Source: Falsiroseomonas oleicola
GTDB taxonomy: Bacteria > Pseudomonadota > Alphaproteobacteria > Acetobacterales > Acetobacteraceae
Direction: 5' to 3'
Assembly (NCBI RefSeq): GCF_019029495.1
Contig: NZ_JAERQM010000001.1
Coordinates: 434,001-498,000, forward strand
DNA length: 64,000 nucleotides
The notes beneath the pieces are model-generated. The model did not search any database, was not told the origin of the DNA, and saw nothing but the letters and a program-made list of their open reading frames with translations. A program made the position numbers and the translations under genes. Positions 33,649-41,024 of this stretch are shown in pieces; the stretch's first letter is position 1; every line of letters starts with the position of its first letter.

Positions 33649-35964
33649 ATGACCATCGCCGCCAATCTCGGCTATCCGCGCATCGGCCCGCGTCGGGAGC
33701 TGAAATCCGCCCTGGAATCCTTCTGGGCCGGCAAGACCACCGAGGCCGATCTGCGCGCCACCGCCGAGGCGCTGCGCGCCGGCAGCCGCGCCCTGCAGCA
33801 GGGCAGCGGCATCAACCACATCCCCAGCGCCGATTTCACCCTGTATGACCATGTGCTGGACACCGCCTGCGCCCTCGGCGTGATCCCCGAAGGCTATGGC
33901 TGGTCCGGCGAGGGGCCCGTCTCGCTCGCCACCTATTTCGCCCTGGCACGCGGCGCCCGTGGCAGCGCGGCGGAACAGGCGGCCGGCATCCGCTCCGGTG
34001 CGGTGGCGCTGGAAATGACCAAGTGGTTCGACACCAACTACCACTACCTGGTCCCGCGCCTGACCGCCGCCACCCGCTTCCAGCTCACCCATAACCGATG
34101 GGCGGAAGCGGTGCGGGAAGGCCTGGCGCTCGGCCTGCGCAGCCGCCCGGTGCTGCTCGGCCCGGTTTCCTTCCTGCTGCTGGCCAAGGCAGAGGATGGG
34201 GTTCGGCCGCTGGAGCTTCTGCCGGCCCTGCTGCCGGTCTATGCCGAGATCCTGCGCGGCATCGCCGAGGCCGGCGCCACCTGGGTGCAGATCGACGAGC
34301 CCTGCCTGGTCACCGACCTGCCCGCCGGCGCCGAGGTCGCCTACACCACCGCCTATCGCGCCTTGGCCGAGGCCGCCCCGGGCCTCGACACTTTGGTCGC
34401 CACCTATTTCGGCGCGCTGCGGGAGAACCTGCCCTTCGTCGCGGCCCTGCCGGTCTCCGGCCTGCACATCGACCTGATGCGCGCGCCCGAACAGCTCGAT
34501 GCGGTGCTGGACGCCCTGCCCGCTGATCGCTGGCTGTCGCTTGGCCTGGTCGATGGTCGCAATGTCTGGCGCAGCGACCTGCGCCGTGCCCTCGGCCTCG
34601 CCCAGCGCGCCGCCGCCGCCGGGCGCGGCAGGCGGCTGATGGTCGCCCCCTCCTGCTCCCTGCTGCATGTGCCGCATAGCCTGAAGCTGGAGACGGCGCT
34701 GGACCCGGCACTCGCCCGGCGGCTGGCCTTCGCCAATGAGAAGCTGGTGGAAATCACCACATTGGCGCGCGGGCTGGATGAGGGCGAGGACGCGATCGCC
34801 ACGGCGCTCAAGGCCTCCGACGCCGCCATCGCCGAACGCCGCGCCGATGCGCGGGCGCAGGACCCGGCGGTGGCCGCGCGGATGGCGGCGGTGACGCCGG
34901 AGATGGCCCGGCGCCACAGCCCCTATCCCCAGCGCGCCACGGCGCAGCACGAAAGGCTCGGCCTGCCGAAGCTGCCGGTGACCAGCATCGGCAGCTTCCC
35001 CCAGACCGCCGAGGTGCGTGCCCTGCGCGCCAGCCTCGCCCGGGGCGAAACCACCCAGGCCGCACATGACGCCGCGATGGAACGGCTGACGGAGGAGACG
35101 GTGCGCTGGCAGGAGGAGATCGGCGTCGATGTCCCCGTCCATGGCGAGTTCGAGCGCAACGACATGGTGAAGTATTTCGGCGAACAGCTCGCCGGCTATG
35201 CCTTCACCAGGCATGGCTGGGTGCAGAGCTATGGCAGCCGCTGCGTCGCGCCGCCGATCATCTGGGGTGACGTCTCCCGCCCCGCCCCGATGACGGTGCG
35301 CTGGTCCGCCTTCGCGCAGTCGCTGACGACGCGGCCGATGAAGGGCATGCTGACCGGGCCGGTGACCATGCTGAACTGGTCCTTCGTCCGCGACGACCTG
35401 CCGCGCGAGACCGTCTGCCGCCAGATCGCCCTGGCCATCCGCGACGAGGTCGCGGACCTGGAGAAGGCCGGCATTGCCATCATCCAGATCGACGAGCCGG
35501 CGATCCGCGAAGGCCTGCCGCTGCGCCAGACCGATCGCGCCGACTATCTGCGCTGGGCGGTGGAATGTTTTCGTCTGTCTGCCGCCGTGGTCGGGGACGC
35601 AACCCAGATCCACACGCATATGTGCTACAGCGAGTTCAACGATATCATCGCCGAGATCGCCGCGATGGATGCCGATGTGATCTCGATCGAGACGGCGCGC
35701 AGCGACATGGAGCTGCTCGGCGCCTTCGAGGGCTTCGCCTATCCGAACGAGATCGGCCCGGGGGTCTGGGACATCCACAGCCCGCGCGTGCCGGACACGG
35801 AGGAGATGGTGGGGCTGCTGCGCCGCGCGGCACAGCGCATTCCGGCCGAACGGCTCTGGGTGAACCCCGATTGCGGCTGCAAGACGCGCGGCTGGGCGGA
35901 GGTGAAGCCGGCCATGGCCCATCTGGTGGCCGCCGCCCGCATACTGCGCGCCGAGCTGGTGTAG
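33649..35964 (+). CDS. metE: Cobalamin-independent methionine synthase
   Basis: 771 residues from the ATG at 33649 (MTIAANLGYPRIG). It is a two-barrel enzyme transferring the methyl group of methyltetrahydropteroyl-triglutamate to homocysteine. The zinc ligands are His657 and Cys659 (IHTHMCYSEFND), Glu681 (SIETARSD) and Cys742 (NPDCGCKTRGW). Length and motifs match the family. Control by the upstream cobalamin riboswitch is clear. A strong hairpin follows the stop codon. Confidence 0.97.
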   Translation: MTIAANLGYPRIGPRRELKSALESFWAGKTTEADLRATAEALRAGSRALQQGSGINHIPSADFTLYDHVLDTACALGVIPEGYGWSGEGPVSLATYFALARGARGSAAEQAAGIRSGAVALEMTKWFDTNYHYLVPRLTAATRFQLTHNRWAEAVREGLALGLRSRPVLLGPVSFLLLAKAEDGVRPLELLPALLPVYAEILRGIAEAGATWVQIDEPCLVTDLPAGAEVAYTTAYRALAEAAPGLDTLVATYFGALRENLPFVAALPVSGLHIDLMRAPEQLDAVLDALPADRWLSLGLVDGRNVWRSDLRRALGLAQRAAAAGRGRRLMVAPSCSLLHVPHSLKLETALDPALARRLAFANEKLVEITTLARGLDEGEDAIATALKASDAAIAERRADARAQDPAVAARMAAVTPEMARRHSPYPQRATAQHERLGLPKLPVTSIGSFPQTAEVRALRASLARGETTQAAHDAAMERLTEETVRWQEEIGVDVPVHGEFERNDMVKYFGEQLAGYAFTRHGWVQSYGSRCVAPPIIWGDVSRPAPMTVRWSAFAQSLTTRPMKGMLTGPVTMLNWSFVRDDLPRETVCRQIALAIRDEVADLEKAGIAIIQIDEPAIREGLPLRQTDRADYLRWAVECFRLSAAVVGDATQIHTHMCYSEFNDIIAEIAAMDADVISIETARSDMELLGAFEGFAYPNEIGPGVWDIHSPRVPDTEEMVGLLRRAAQRIPAERLWVNPDCGCKTRGWAEVKPAMAHLVAAARILRAELV

Positions 35965-35974
35965 GGCCCCTGCC

Positions 35975-36009
35975 CGCGCCCCTCGCGGCACCTCGCCGCG
36001 GAGGGCGCG
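35975..36009 (+). terminator. GC-rich hairpin after metE
   Basis: CGCGCCCCTCGCGGC (35975-35989) pairs with GCCGCGGAGGGCGCG (35995-36009) with two mismatches around a 5-base loop, ten bases after the metE stop. No T-tract follows, so it may act as a pause site, a Rho-assisted end or an mRNA stabiliser. Confidence 0.5.
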
Positions 36010-36061
36010 GATAGGCAGGCGACCGAAACGTGCCCCATGGCGCCCGCCGCCACCTGCCGCC

Positions 36062-37255
36062 ATGTTGTGCATGGTGACGGATGGGGGATTCGCATTGATC
36101 GGGCTGCAGGACGACCCGCGGCCCCGGCTCTGGACCTCCGGCTTCGTCGGCATGCTGGTGCTGACCCTGCTGGGCTTCGCCAACCTCGCCGCCTTCTACG
36201 GGCTGGAGCCCTGGCTGCGCGGCCGGGGGCTCGGCCCAGGACAGGCGGGCATCGCCATCGCCACCTTCACCTTGGTGGCGCTGGTGCTGATCCCGCCCCT
36301 GGCCGTCCGCACGCCGCCTGCCAAGGCCGGGCGCTGCATCGTCGCCGGCTTCGCGGTGACTCTGCTGGCGCTGCCGCTCTACATGGTGGTGCAGGGCTTC
36401 CCGCAGATCCTGGCGCTGCGGCTGCTGCACGGGTTCGGTTTCGTGCTGACCCTGGTCGGCATCGTCTCCGCCTTCGTCGCCATGGTGCCGGTGACCAGGG
36501 CCGGGGAGGCCTATGCCCTGTTCGGCGTGGCGGACCTGCTGCCCTTCGCGCTGCTGCCCCCCTTGCTGGAGACGACGCTGCCGCATTTCGGCGGCGACGC
36601 GGCGGCGCAATATGCCGCCATGGCGCTGGTGCAGGCGCCGGCCCTGCTGCTGGCCATCTGGATCGCGCGCCGCAGGCCCCCGGTGCCAATGCCCGGCGAG
36701 GCACCCCCGGTGGGCCGGGCGGTCGGCCCGGTGCTGCTGCTGCTGGCGGTGAACACGGCGGCCTTCCTGGCCCATGCCCTGCTGTTCAGCCTGCTGAAGC
36801 CACGCGCGCTGGAACTGGGCGGCGGCGCCTTCATCGGCCTGTTCTTCGGCCTGCAGACCGCCGCCATCATGGCCTTGCGCCTGCTGGCCGGCGGGGCCTT
36901 CGACCGGGTGGACCAGCGACGCCTGGCCGCCGCCGGGCTGGTGCTGGTCGCACTGGCCATGGCGCTGCTGGCGCTGCCATTGCCGGCGATCCTGCTGCTG
37001 CCGGTGGCCCTGCTGGTGGGCTTCGGCTTCGGCGCGGCGCTGCCGCTGCTGAACGCGCTGATGCACCGCCATTCGCCGGCGGCCCAGCGCAGCGGCAATC
37101 TGAACCTGATGATGATGACCCTGCAGCTCGGCTATCTGCTCGGCCCGCTGCTGGGTGGGCTCGTGGTCGGCGTCACCGGCTATGCGGGGGCCTTCGCCAT
37201 GGCGGCACTCTGCCTCGCACCCGCCGCCGCAGTTCTGCTGCGGCTGCCGAGGTAG
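36062..37255 (+). CDS. MFS transporter
   Basis: 397 residues with about twelve hydrophobic segments and a central polar loop (RRRPPVPMPGEAPP, near 205-220). The pattern GxxxDRxxRR between helices 8 and 9 is represented by GGAFDRVDQRRLA. No substrate can be read from the sequence. ATG at 36062 is used; ATG at 36071 is also possible. It is an inner-membrane permease standing alone between metE and the convergent aminotransferase gene (one-base gap). Confidence 0.82.
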   Translation: MLCMVTDGGFALIGLQDDPRPRLWTSGFVGMLVLTLLGFANLAAFYGLEPWLRGRGLGPGQAGIAIATFTLVALVLIPPLAVRTPPAKAGRCIVAGFAVTLLALPLYMVVQGFPQILALRLLHGFGFVLTLVGIVSAFVAMVPVTRAGEAYALFGVADLLPFALLPPLLETTLPHFGGDAAAQYAAMALVQAPALLLAIWIARRRPPVPMPGEAPPVGRAVGPVLLLLAVNTAAFLAHALLFSLLKPRALELGGGAFIGLFFGLQTAAIMALRLLAGGAFDRVDQRRLAAAGLVLVALAMALLALPLPAILLLPVALLVGFGFGAALPLLNALMHRHSPAAQRSGNLNLMMMTLQLGYLLGPLLGGLVVGVTGYAGAFAMAALCLAPAAAVLLRLPR

Positions 37256-37256
37256 T

Positions 37257-38369
37257 TCACGCCTCGGCCAGCACCACTTCCAGCGCCCCGGCAAACGCCT
37301 CCATCGCTTCGTCGCTGCCGAAGGACACGCGCAGCCAGCCCGGATAGCGAAAACTGGTCATGGCGCGCGCCATCACGCCGCGCGCCATCAGCCGCCGATG
37401 CACCACCGTATCCGCGACCGGCAGATGCAGCATGGCGAAATTGCCGATGGCGCCCACCATCTTCAGCCCCAGCCGCCCGGCCAGCGCCCCCAGCCGTGCC
37501 CGCGCCGCGCCGACATGGGCACGCGTCGCCGCGATATGCTCCACATCCCACACCGCGGCCCGTGCCGCCTCCAGCGCCAGCAGGTTCACGCTGTAGCTGA
37601 TGCTGGTCTTGCGCACCGTCGCCGCCACCTCCGGCGCCGCCGCCATCCAGCCGATGCGCAAACCCGCCAGGCCCCACATCTTGGAGAAGGTGCGGAACAC
37701 GACCAGGTTCGGATGCCGCGCCATCAGCGCGAAGCTGTCGGGGAAATCCGGGTCCTCGGCGAATTCGGCATAGGCCTCGTCCGCCACCACGATGCAGCGC
37801 CCATCCACCGCATCCAGGAAACGCGCCAGCCGCGCATGGTCCCACCAGCTTCCGGTGGGGTTGTTCGGGTTGCACAGGAACAGCAGGCGGGTGCGCGCAT
37901 CGATCGCCCGCAGCAGCGCCGCATCGTCGAAGCCATCGTCGCGCAGCGGCACCAGCCGCGGCGCGACGCCGGAAAAGCTCGCCAGCCATTCATAGACCGC
38001 GAAGGTGCGGTCGGCCGTGACGATATTGTCGCCCGGCTCGCAGAAAGCCTTGATGACGAAAGCAATCACCTCATTGGCGCCATTGCCGAGGATCACCTGC
38101 TCCGCATCCAGCCCGAAGCGCGCGGCCAGCGCCCGGCGCAGATGCCAGCCATCGCCCTGCGGATAGAGCGCCGCATCGCGCGGGTCCCAGCGTGCCAGGA
38201 TCTCCCGACAGGCGGCGGGCGGGCCGAGCGGGTTCTCGTTGTTGTTCAGCCGGTGCAGATGCGCGATGCCGAAGCGCCGCCGCAGCACATCATCCGGCGG
38301 GCTGGGCACATAGGCCTCGAAGGCGCGGACATGCGCCGGCACCAGCCGGTCCAGCGCGAAACCGTTCAT
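37257..38369 (-). CDS. Histidinol-phosphate aminotransferase-like PLP enzyme
   Basis: 370 residues, fold type I. Motifs are NNNENPLGPP near the N-terminus, ILGNGANEVIAF, FLCNPNNPTGSWW, IVVADEAYAEF, and the PLP lysine in FRTFSKMWGLAGLRIGW, followed by the phosphate-binding Arg in WLRVSFG. HisC or an aromatic/2-aminophosphonate-type transaminase is possible; there are no his genes nearby. The gene starts inside the end of an ATPase-fold gene (4-base overlap), an unusual pairing that suggests a dedicated role. Confidence 0.88.
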   Translation of the reverse strand: MNGFALDRLVPAHVRAFEAYVPSPPDDVLRRRFGIAHLHRLNNNENPLGPPAACREILARWDPRDAALYPQGDGWHLRRALAARFGLDAEQVILGNGANEVIAFVIKAFCEPGDNIVTADRTFAVYEWLASFSGVAPRLVPLRDDGFDDAALLRAIDARTRLLFLCNPNNPTGSWWDHARLARFLDAVDGRCIVVADEAYAEFAEDPDFPDSFALMARHPNLVVFRTFSKMWGLAGLRIGWMAAAPEVAATVRKTSISYSVNLLALEAARAAVWDVEHIAATRAHVGAARARLGALAGRLGLKMVGAIGNFAMLHLPVADTVVHRRLMARGVMARAMTSFRYPGWLRVSFGSDEAMEAFAGALEVVLAEA

Positions 38370-39709
38370 GCCGTCGCGGCCAGCAGCAGCAGGTCGCCCG
38401 CCGCGTCCGGAATCAGCGCGGCGGGCGCCAGGCCGGCGCGCAACAGCCCCTGTGCGAAGCCGGCATGCTCCGGCCGCCCCAGGTCCAGCAGGGCCCGCAT
38501 CTGCGAAAAACCCTGGCCGCGGAACAGCGCGACATTGGCTTCGGCCACCTCCGCCGCATCCGCCGCCGCCAGCAATGGCCGCAGTGTCACGCGGCCGGCG
38601 GCGCGGTCGGTTTCCGCCGCCATGGCGGCGCCGCTGGCGCGGGCGGGCGGTGGCGACGCCTCGATATCCCGGCCGAGGGCCAGGCGGCGCACCATGCCGG
38701 CCACCCAGTCGCGCAGTTCCGGCGCCACCCAGGTGATGCCGCCCGGATCCTCCTCCAGCGCGCGGAACAGCACCGGATGGCCGCCCTGGGCATCCGGCAG
38801 ATGTCCCACCACCTCGAAATCCGCGCGTTTCATGCCGGGCGCCGCCTCCAGCACCACCAGCCCCTGCACCGTGCCGCGCACCAGCCCGGCCAGCGCCGAG
38901 TCCAGCAGCGCCTCCACCAGGGCCTTCCGGGCGGGGCCTTCCGGCAGCAGCAGCGCCGGACCCGCCAGCGCCATCAGGCGGCGGCCAAAGGGCTGCCAGA
39001 ACAGCCCGCCCACCGGGCGCCGCCGCGCATCCAGCGCCACCCGCGCGAAAAGATCGCCAGCCGCCCGCTGGTCCAACACCCTCGCGGCGGTGCGGAAGGC
39101 GGGGCCGCCCGCCCCCTTGGCCTCCGCCCAGTCCACCAGCAGTGCCAGCGTCGCATCATCCGGATCGACCGGCGTGCCAACCGGCATTCCCAGCCCGTCG
39201 GGCGGCGCCGGCACCGCGCGGGCGGGATAGGCCCGCGCCAGGTCGAAGCCGAGCCGCAGCCCGCCCCGCCCCGCCGGTTCCGTCGTCAGATGGTCCGCCA
39301 GCCGCGCCGCCAGATACAGCCCGACGCCCGCCGCATCCTCCACGTCCCGGTCACGCGACTGGTCGAGCCCGGCAAGATCCAGCTCCGCCGAGGCGAAGAC
39401 CACATCCAGCCGCACCGCATGTCGCCTGTCGCGCAGCGCGAGGGTCACGGCCACGGCGGTTGCTGGGCTGGCTGCCAGCACTTCCTCCGCGATCAGCGCC
39501 ATTCGTTCGGCCAGGCGCGCCTCGATACCTGTCGCGGCAGCGATGCCACGAATGAATTCCGCGCCCACCGCAGCGAAGCGCACGCCGGGCGGAAGGGTCA
39601 GTCGCGGCGCGTCATCCTCGCTTGTCACCAGATGGGTTCTCCATGCGATCCCATCATGCAGGACACAGGAAATCGCGCAAATTCCCGATTCAGGTTGCAG
39701 ATCGGACAT
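38366..39709 (-). CDS. Uncharacterised protein with a degenerate RsbW-like ATPase fold at the N-terminus
   Basis: 447 residues. Residues about 35-160 resemble the GHKL/RsbW anti-sigma kinase fold: a long helix LAERMALIAEEVLAAS where the N-box should be, strands LALRDRRHAVRLDVVFA, then a G2-like GVGLYLAARLADHL. The N-box Asn is missing, so ATP binding is doubtful. The remaining 280 residues match nothing I recognise. The gene runs into a HisC-like aminotransferase by ATGA-type overlap and is divergent from cspA. Confidence 0.65.
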   Translation of the reverse strand: MSDLQPESGICAISCVLHDGIAWRTHLVTSEDDAPRLTLPPGVRFAAVGAEFIRGIAAATGIEARLAERMALIAEEVLAASPATAVAVTLALRDRRHAVRLDVVFASAELDLAGLDQSRDRDVEDAAGVGLYLAARLADHLTTEPAGRGGLRLGFDLARAYPARAVPAPPDGLGMPVGTPVDPDDATLALLVDWAEAKGAGGPAFRTAARVLDQRAAGDLFARVALDARRRPVGGLFWQPFGRRLMALAGPALLLPEGPARKALVEALLDSALAGLVRGTVQGLVVLEAAPGMKRADFEVVGHLPDAQGGHPVLFRALEEDPGGITWVAPELRDWVAGMVRRLALGRDIEASPPPARASGAAMAAETDRAAGRVTLRPLLAAADAAEVAEANVALFRGQGFSQMRALLDLGRPEHAGFAQGLLRAGLAPAALIPDAAGDLLLLAATA

Positions 39710-39723
39710 CGCAGGTGCATATA
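39695..39723 (+). promoter_or_regulatory. Candidate promoter of the cold-shock gene
   Basis: TTGCAG (39695-39700), 17 bases, then CATATA (39718-39723), overlapping TATAGG. Transcription would start near 39730 and leave a 5' untranslated leader of about 130 bases, a known trait of cold-shock mRNAs. It lies partly over the start of the divergent ATPase-fold gene. Confidence 0.42.
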
Positions 39724-39859
39724 GGTCCGGTCAGCCTTGTTTGGTTCGGCCTGCTCTCCCTGCTCGATCGAGCGCCGAGCCTGGTGTCCGTTTCCCCTCA
39801 AAGACTGATCCGCTGTGCAATCTCGCGGAGCGGCCTTTTGTTACGAAGCGGATTTCGTC

Positions 39860-40066
39860 ATGCCGACAGGCACCGTCAAGTGGTTCAACGCGACCAAGGG
39901 CTACGGCTTCATCCAGCCGGAAGACGGCTCCAAGGACGTGTTCCTGCACATCTCCGATGTGCAGCGTTCCGGCCTCCAGGAGCCGCGTGAAGGTGATCGC
40001 CTGGAGTATGACCTCCAGCAGGGCCAGCAGGGCAAGACCTCTGCCGGCAACCTGAAGCGCGCCTGA
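39860..40066 (+). CDS. cspA: Cold-shock domain protein
   Basis: 68 residues from the ATG at 39860 (MPTGTVKWFNATKGYGFIQP). RNP1 is KGYGFI and RNP2 is VFLHI, both intact, so it is an RNA/ssDNA-binding OB-fold chaperone. An upstream in-frame ATG at 39815 would add 15 residues atypical of the family. It has a long leader upstream and an 8-bp perfect hairpin just after the stop. Confidence 0.95.
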   Translation: MPTGTVKWFNATKGYGFIQPEDGSKDVFLHISDVQRSGLQEPREGDRLEYDLQQGQQGKTSAGNLKRA

Positions 40067-40074
40067 TTTCAGTC

Positions 40075-40094
40075 GGGGCGGGTTAGCCCGCCCC
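40075..40094 (+). terminator. Hairpin after cspA
   Basis: GGGGCGGG-TTAG-CCCGCCCC is a perfect 8-bp stem with a 4-base loop, nine bases after the cspA stop. It lacks a clear T-run but is well placed to end or stabilise the short transcript. Confidence 0.6.
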
Positions 40095-40268
40095 TGCTGA
40101 CGGCCCGCAAGGGCCGAAATGGTGAAGGCGCCGGGCGACTGGCGGACTTCACCACGATCCATCGCCGCACATCAGCGGCGGCGATCCTTCGCGCGGCGCC
40201 GCGGCGCCCCGCATAAGACCCAGCATCCGCAGCACGGCCAAGCCGCCGGGGACTGCCCAAAGGACACA

Positions 40269-40424
40269 GTGCACAACTCCTACGACCGCCTTTCGACCCC
40301 GCTCGCCCATGACAGCGGGTCCCTTCCTCCGGCCCAGCCGGACGGCCAGACCTTTCAGACCCCGATGATGTCGAGCCTGACGCGCGACGAAATCCGTCGC
40401 ATCGTCCTTGACCTGATCGGATAA
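40269..40424 (+). CDS. Small 51-residue protein, unknown
   Basis: GTG start at 40269 with AAAGGA a few bases upstream; the frame reads VHNSYDRLSTPLAHD and ends SLTRDEIRRIVLDLIG before TAA. The C-terminal amphipathic helix and Pro-rich middle look protein-like. A longer in-frame ATG at 40119 exists, but its first 50 residues look like translated spacer. No family is recognised. A family A repeat begins ten bases after the stop. Confidence 0.5.
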   Translation: MHNSYDRLSTPLAHDSGSLPPAQPDGQTFQTPMMSSLTRDEIRRIVLDLIG

Positions 40425-40434
40425 TACCAGCGGG

Positions 40435-40528
40435 CCGGTCTCTTGACCGGTCCGAGCGCCCGAATGGGCGCCGCCGCTTATGCGGCGAAGCCAAGGAAAC
40501 CGGAGGTTTCCGCCCGGCGTTTGAGGGT
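40435..40528 (+). repeat. Complete four-hairpin repeat element (family A, reference copy)
   Basis: H0 is CCGGTC-tctt-GACCGG (40435-40450). H1 is GCGCCC-gaat-GGGCGC (40456-40471). H2 is CGCCGC-ttat-GCGGCG (40472-40487). The linker is AGCCAA. H3 is GGAAACC-gga-GGTTTCC (40495-40511), and the tail is GCCCGGCGTTTGAGGGT. The copy at 48326-48418 has the same loops, linker and tail but different, still pairing, H0, H1 and H3 stems. It starts ten bases after the stop of the 51-residue ORF. Confidence 0.85.
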
Positions 40529-40714
40529 AGCCCAGAGCGGTCACGCGATAGGGCCGCTGGTATGAGAGTCCACTGGCGGGCCACTAAGGCACGCCGCATT
40601 TTCCTGGCTCTCCGCTGCGTCCAGCGGAGCTGAAAATGCCTCAGGACGGCGCGGCGCGCGGGCTGCCGGCCATCCGGCCCATCAGGGCCAGACCCGACCC
40701 GCGAGGATCGCCGC
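40529..40714. other. Gene-free stretch
   Basis: 186 bases between the family A repeat and the 71-residue gene. It shows the inverted pair CCGCTGG/CCAGCGG and related short repeats around 40553-40630, but no convincing gene or promoter. Confidence 0.4.
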
Positions 40715-40930
40715 ATGCCGCCGCAGCATCGCTACAATGTGGGCCAGCGCATCGAATTCGCGCCGGGCCGCTTCGACGGCTCCGCCCCTTCCGGCGCCTA
40801 TACCGTCGTGCGGCAATTGCCGAACGACGCGCAGGACCGCGAATACCGGGTGAAGAATTCGCGCGATGGGCATGAGCGGATCATCCGCGAAAGCCAGATG
40901 CGCCAGGGCGCCAGTTCGGTCTTCGGCTGA
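40715..40930 (+). CDS. Conserved-looking small basic protein, unknown
   Basis: 71 residues from ATG at 40715. It reads YNVGQRIEFAPGRFDG, then SGAYTVVRQLPNDAQDREYRVKN and a charged end HERIIRESQMRQG. The alternating beta-like segments resemble a tiny SH3-like or KOW-like barrel; this is only a structural impression. Similar-sized proteins with GxxxxVxxxLP motifs are frequent hypotheticals in alphaproteobacteria. The stop codon touches a 46-nt hairpin repeat. Confidence 0.72.
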   Translation: MPPQHRYNVGQRIEFAPGRFDGSAPSGAYTVVRQLPNDAQDREYRVKNSRDGHERIIRESQMRQGASSVFG

Positions 40931-40976
40931 AGCGTGATGGCCGCAGGTGCGAAGGCACCGAAGGTCTGAATCACGC
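40931..40976 (+). repeat. 46-nt hairpin repeat (family B), copy 1
   Basis: The outer stem GCGTGAT (40932-40938) pairs with ATCACGC (40970-40976), and the inner stem-loop is GGTGC-GAAG-GCACC. 42 of 46 positions match the copy at 53596-53641. It lies immediately after the stop of the 71-residue gene in a convergent junction with ilvD. Confidence 0.8.
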
Positions 40977-40989
40977 GCCATCAATCGTC

Positions 40990-41017
40990 ATCGGCGGCGG
41001 ATCCATCCGCCGCCGAT
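40990..41017. terminator. Hairpin in the convergent junction before the ilvD 3' end
   Basis: ATCGGCGGCGGAT and ATCCGCCGCCGAT form a near-perfect 13-bp inverted repeat. On the plus strand CTTGTTTCT follows, a modest T-rich tail, so it may end plus-strand transcripts. It lies just past the ilvD stop and could serve both directions. Confidence 0.6.
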
Positions 41018-41024
41018 CTTGTTT

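Noticed and set aside
33424-36183. 919-codon minus-strand frame opposite metE
   Set aside because: It mirrors metE and its riboswitch, and has no family motif. metE and the riboswitch are unambiguous.
40119-40268. N-terminal extension of the 51-residue ORF to an ATG at 40119
   Set aside because: The added residues look like translated spacer and no ribosome site precedes that ATG; the GTG at 40269 has AAAGGA.
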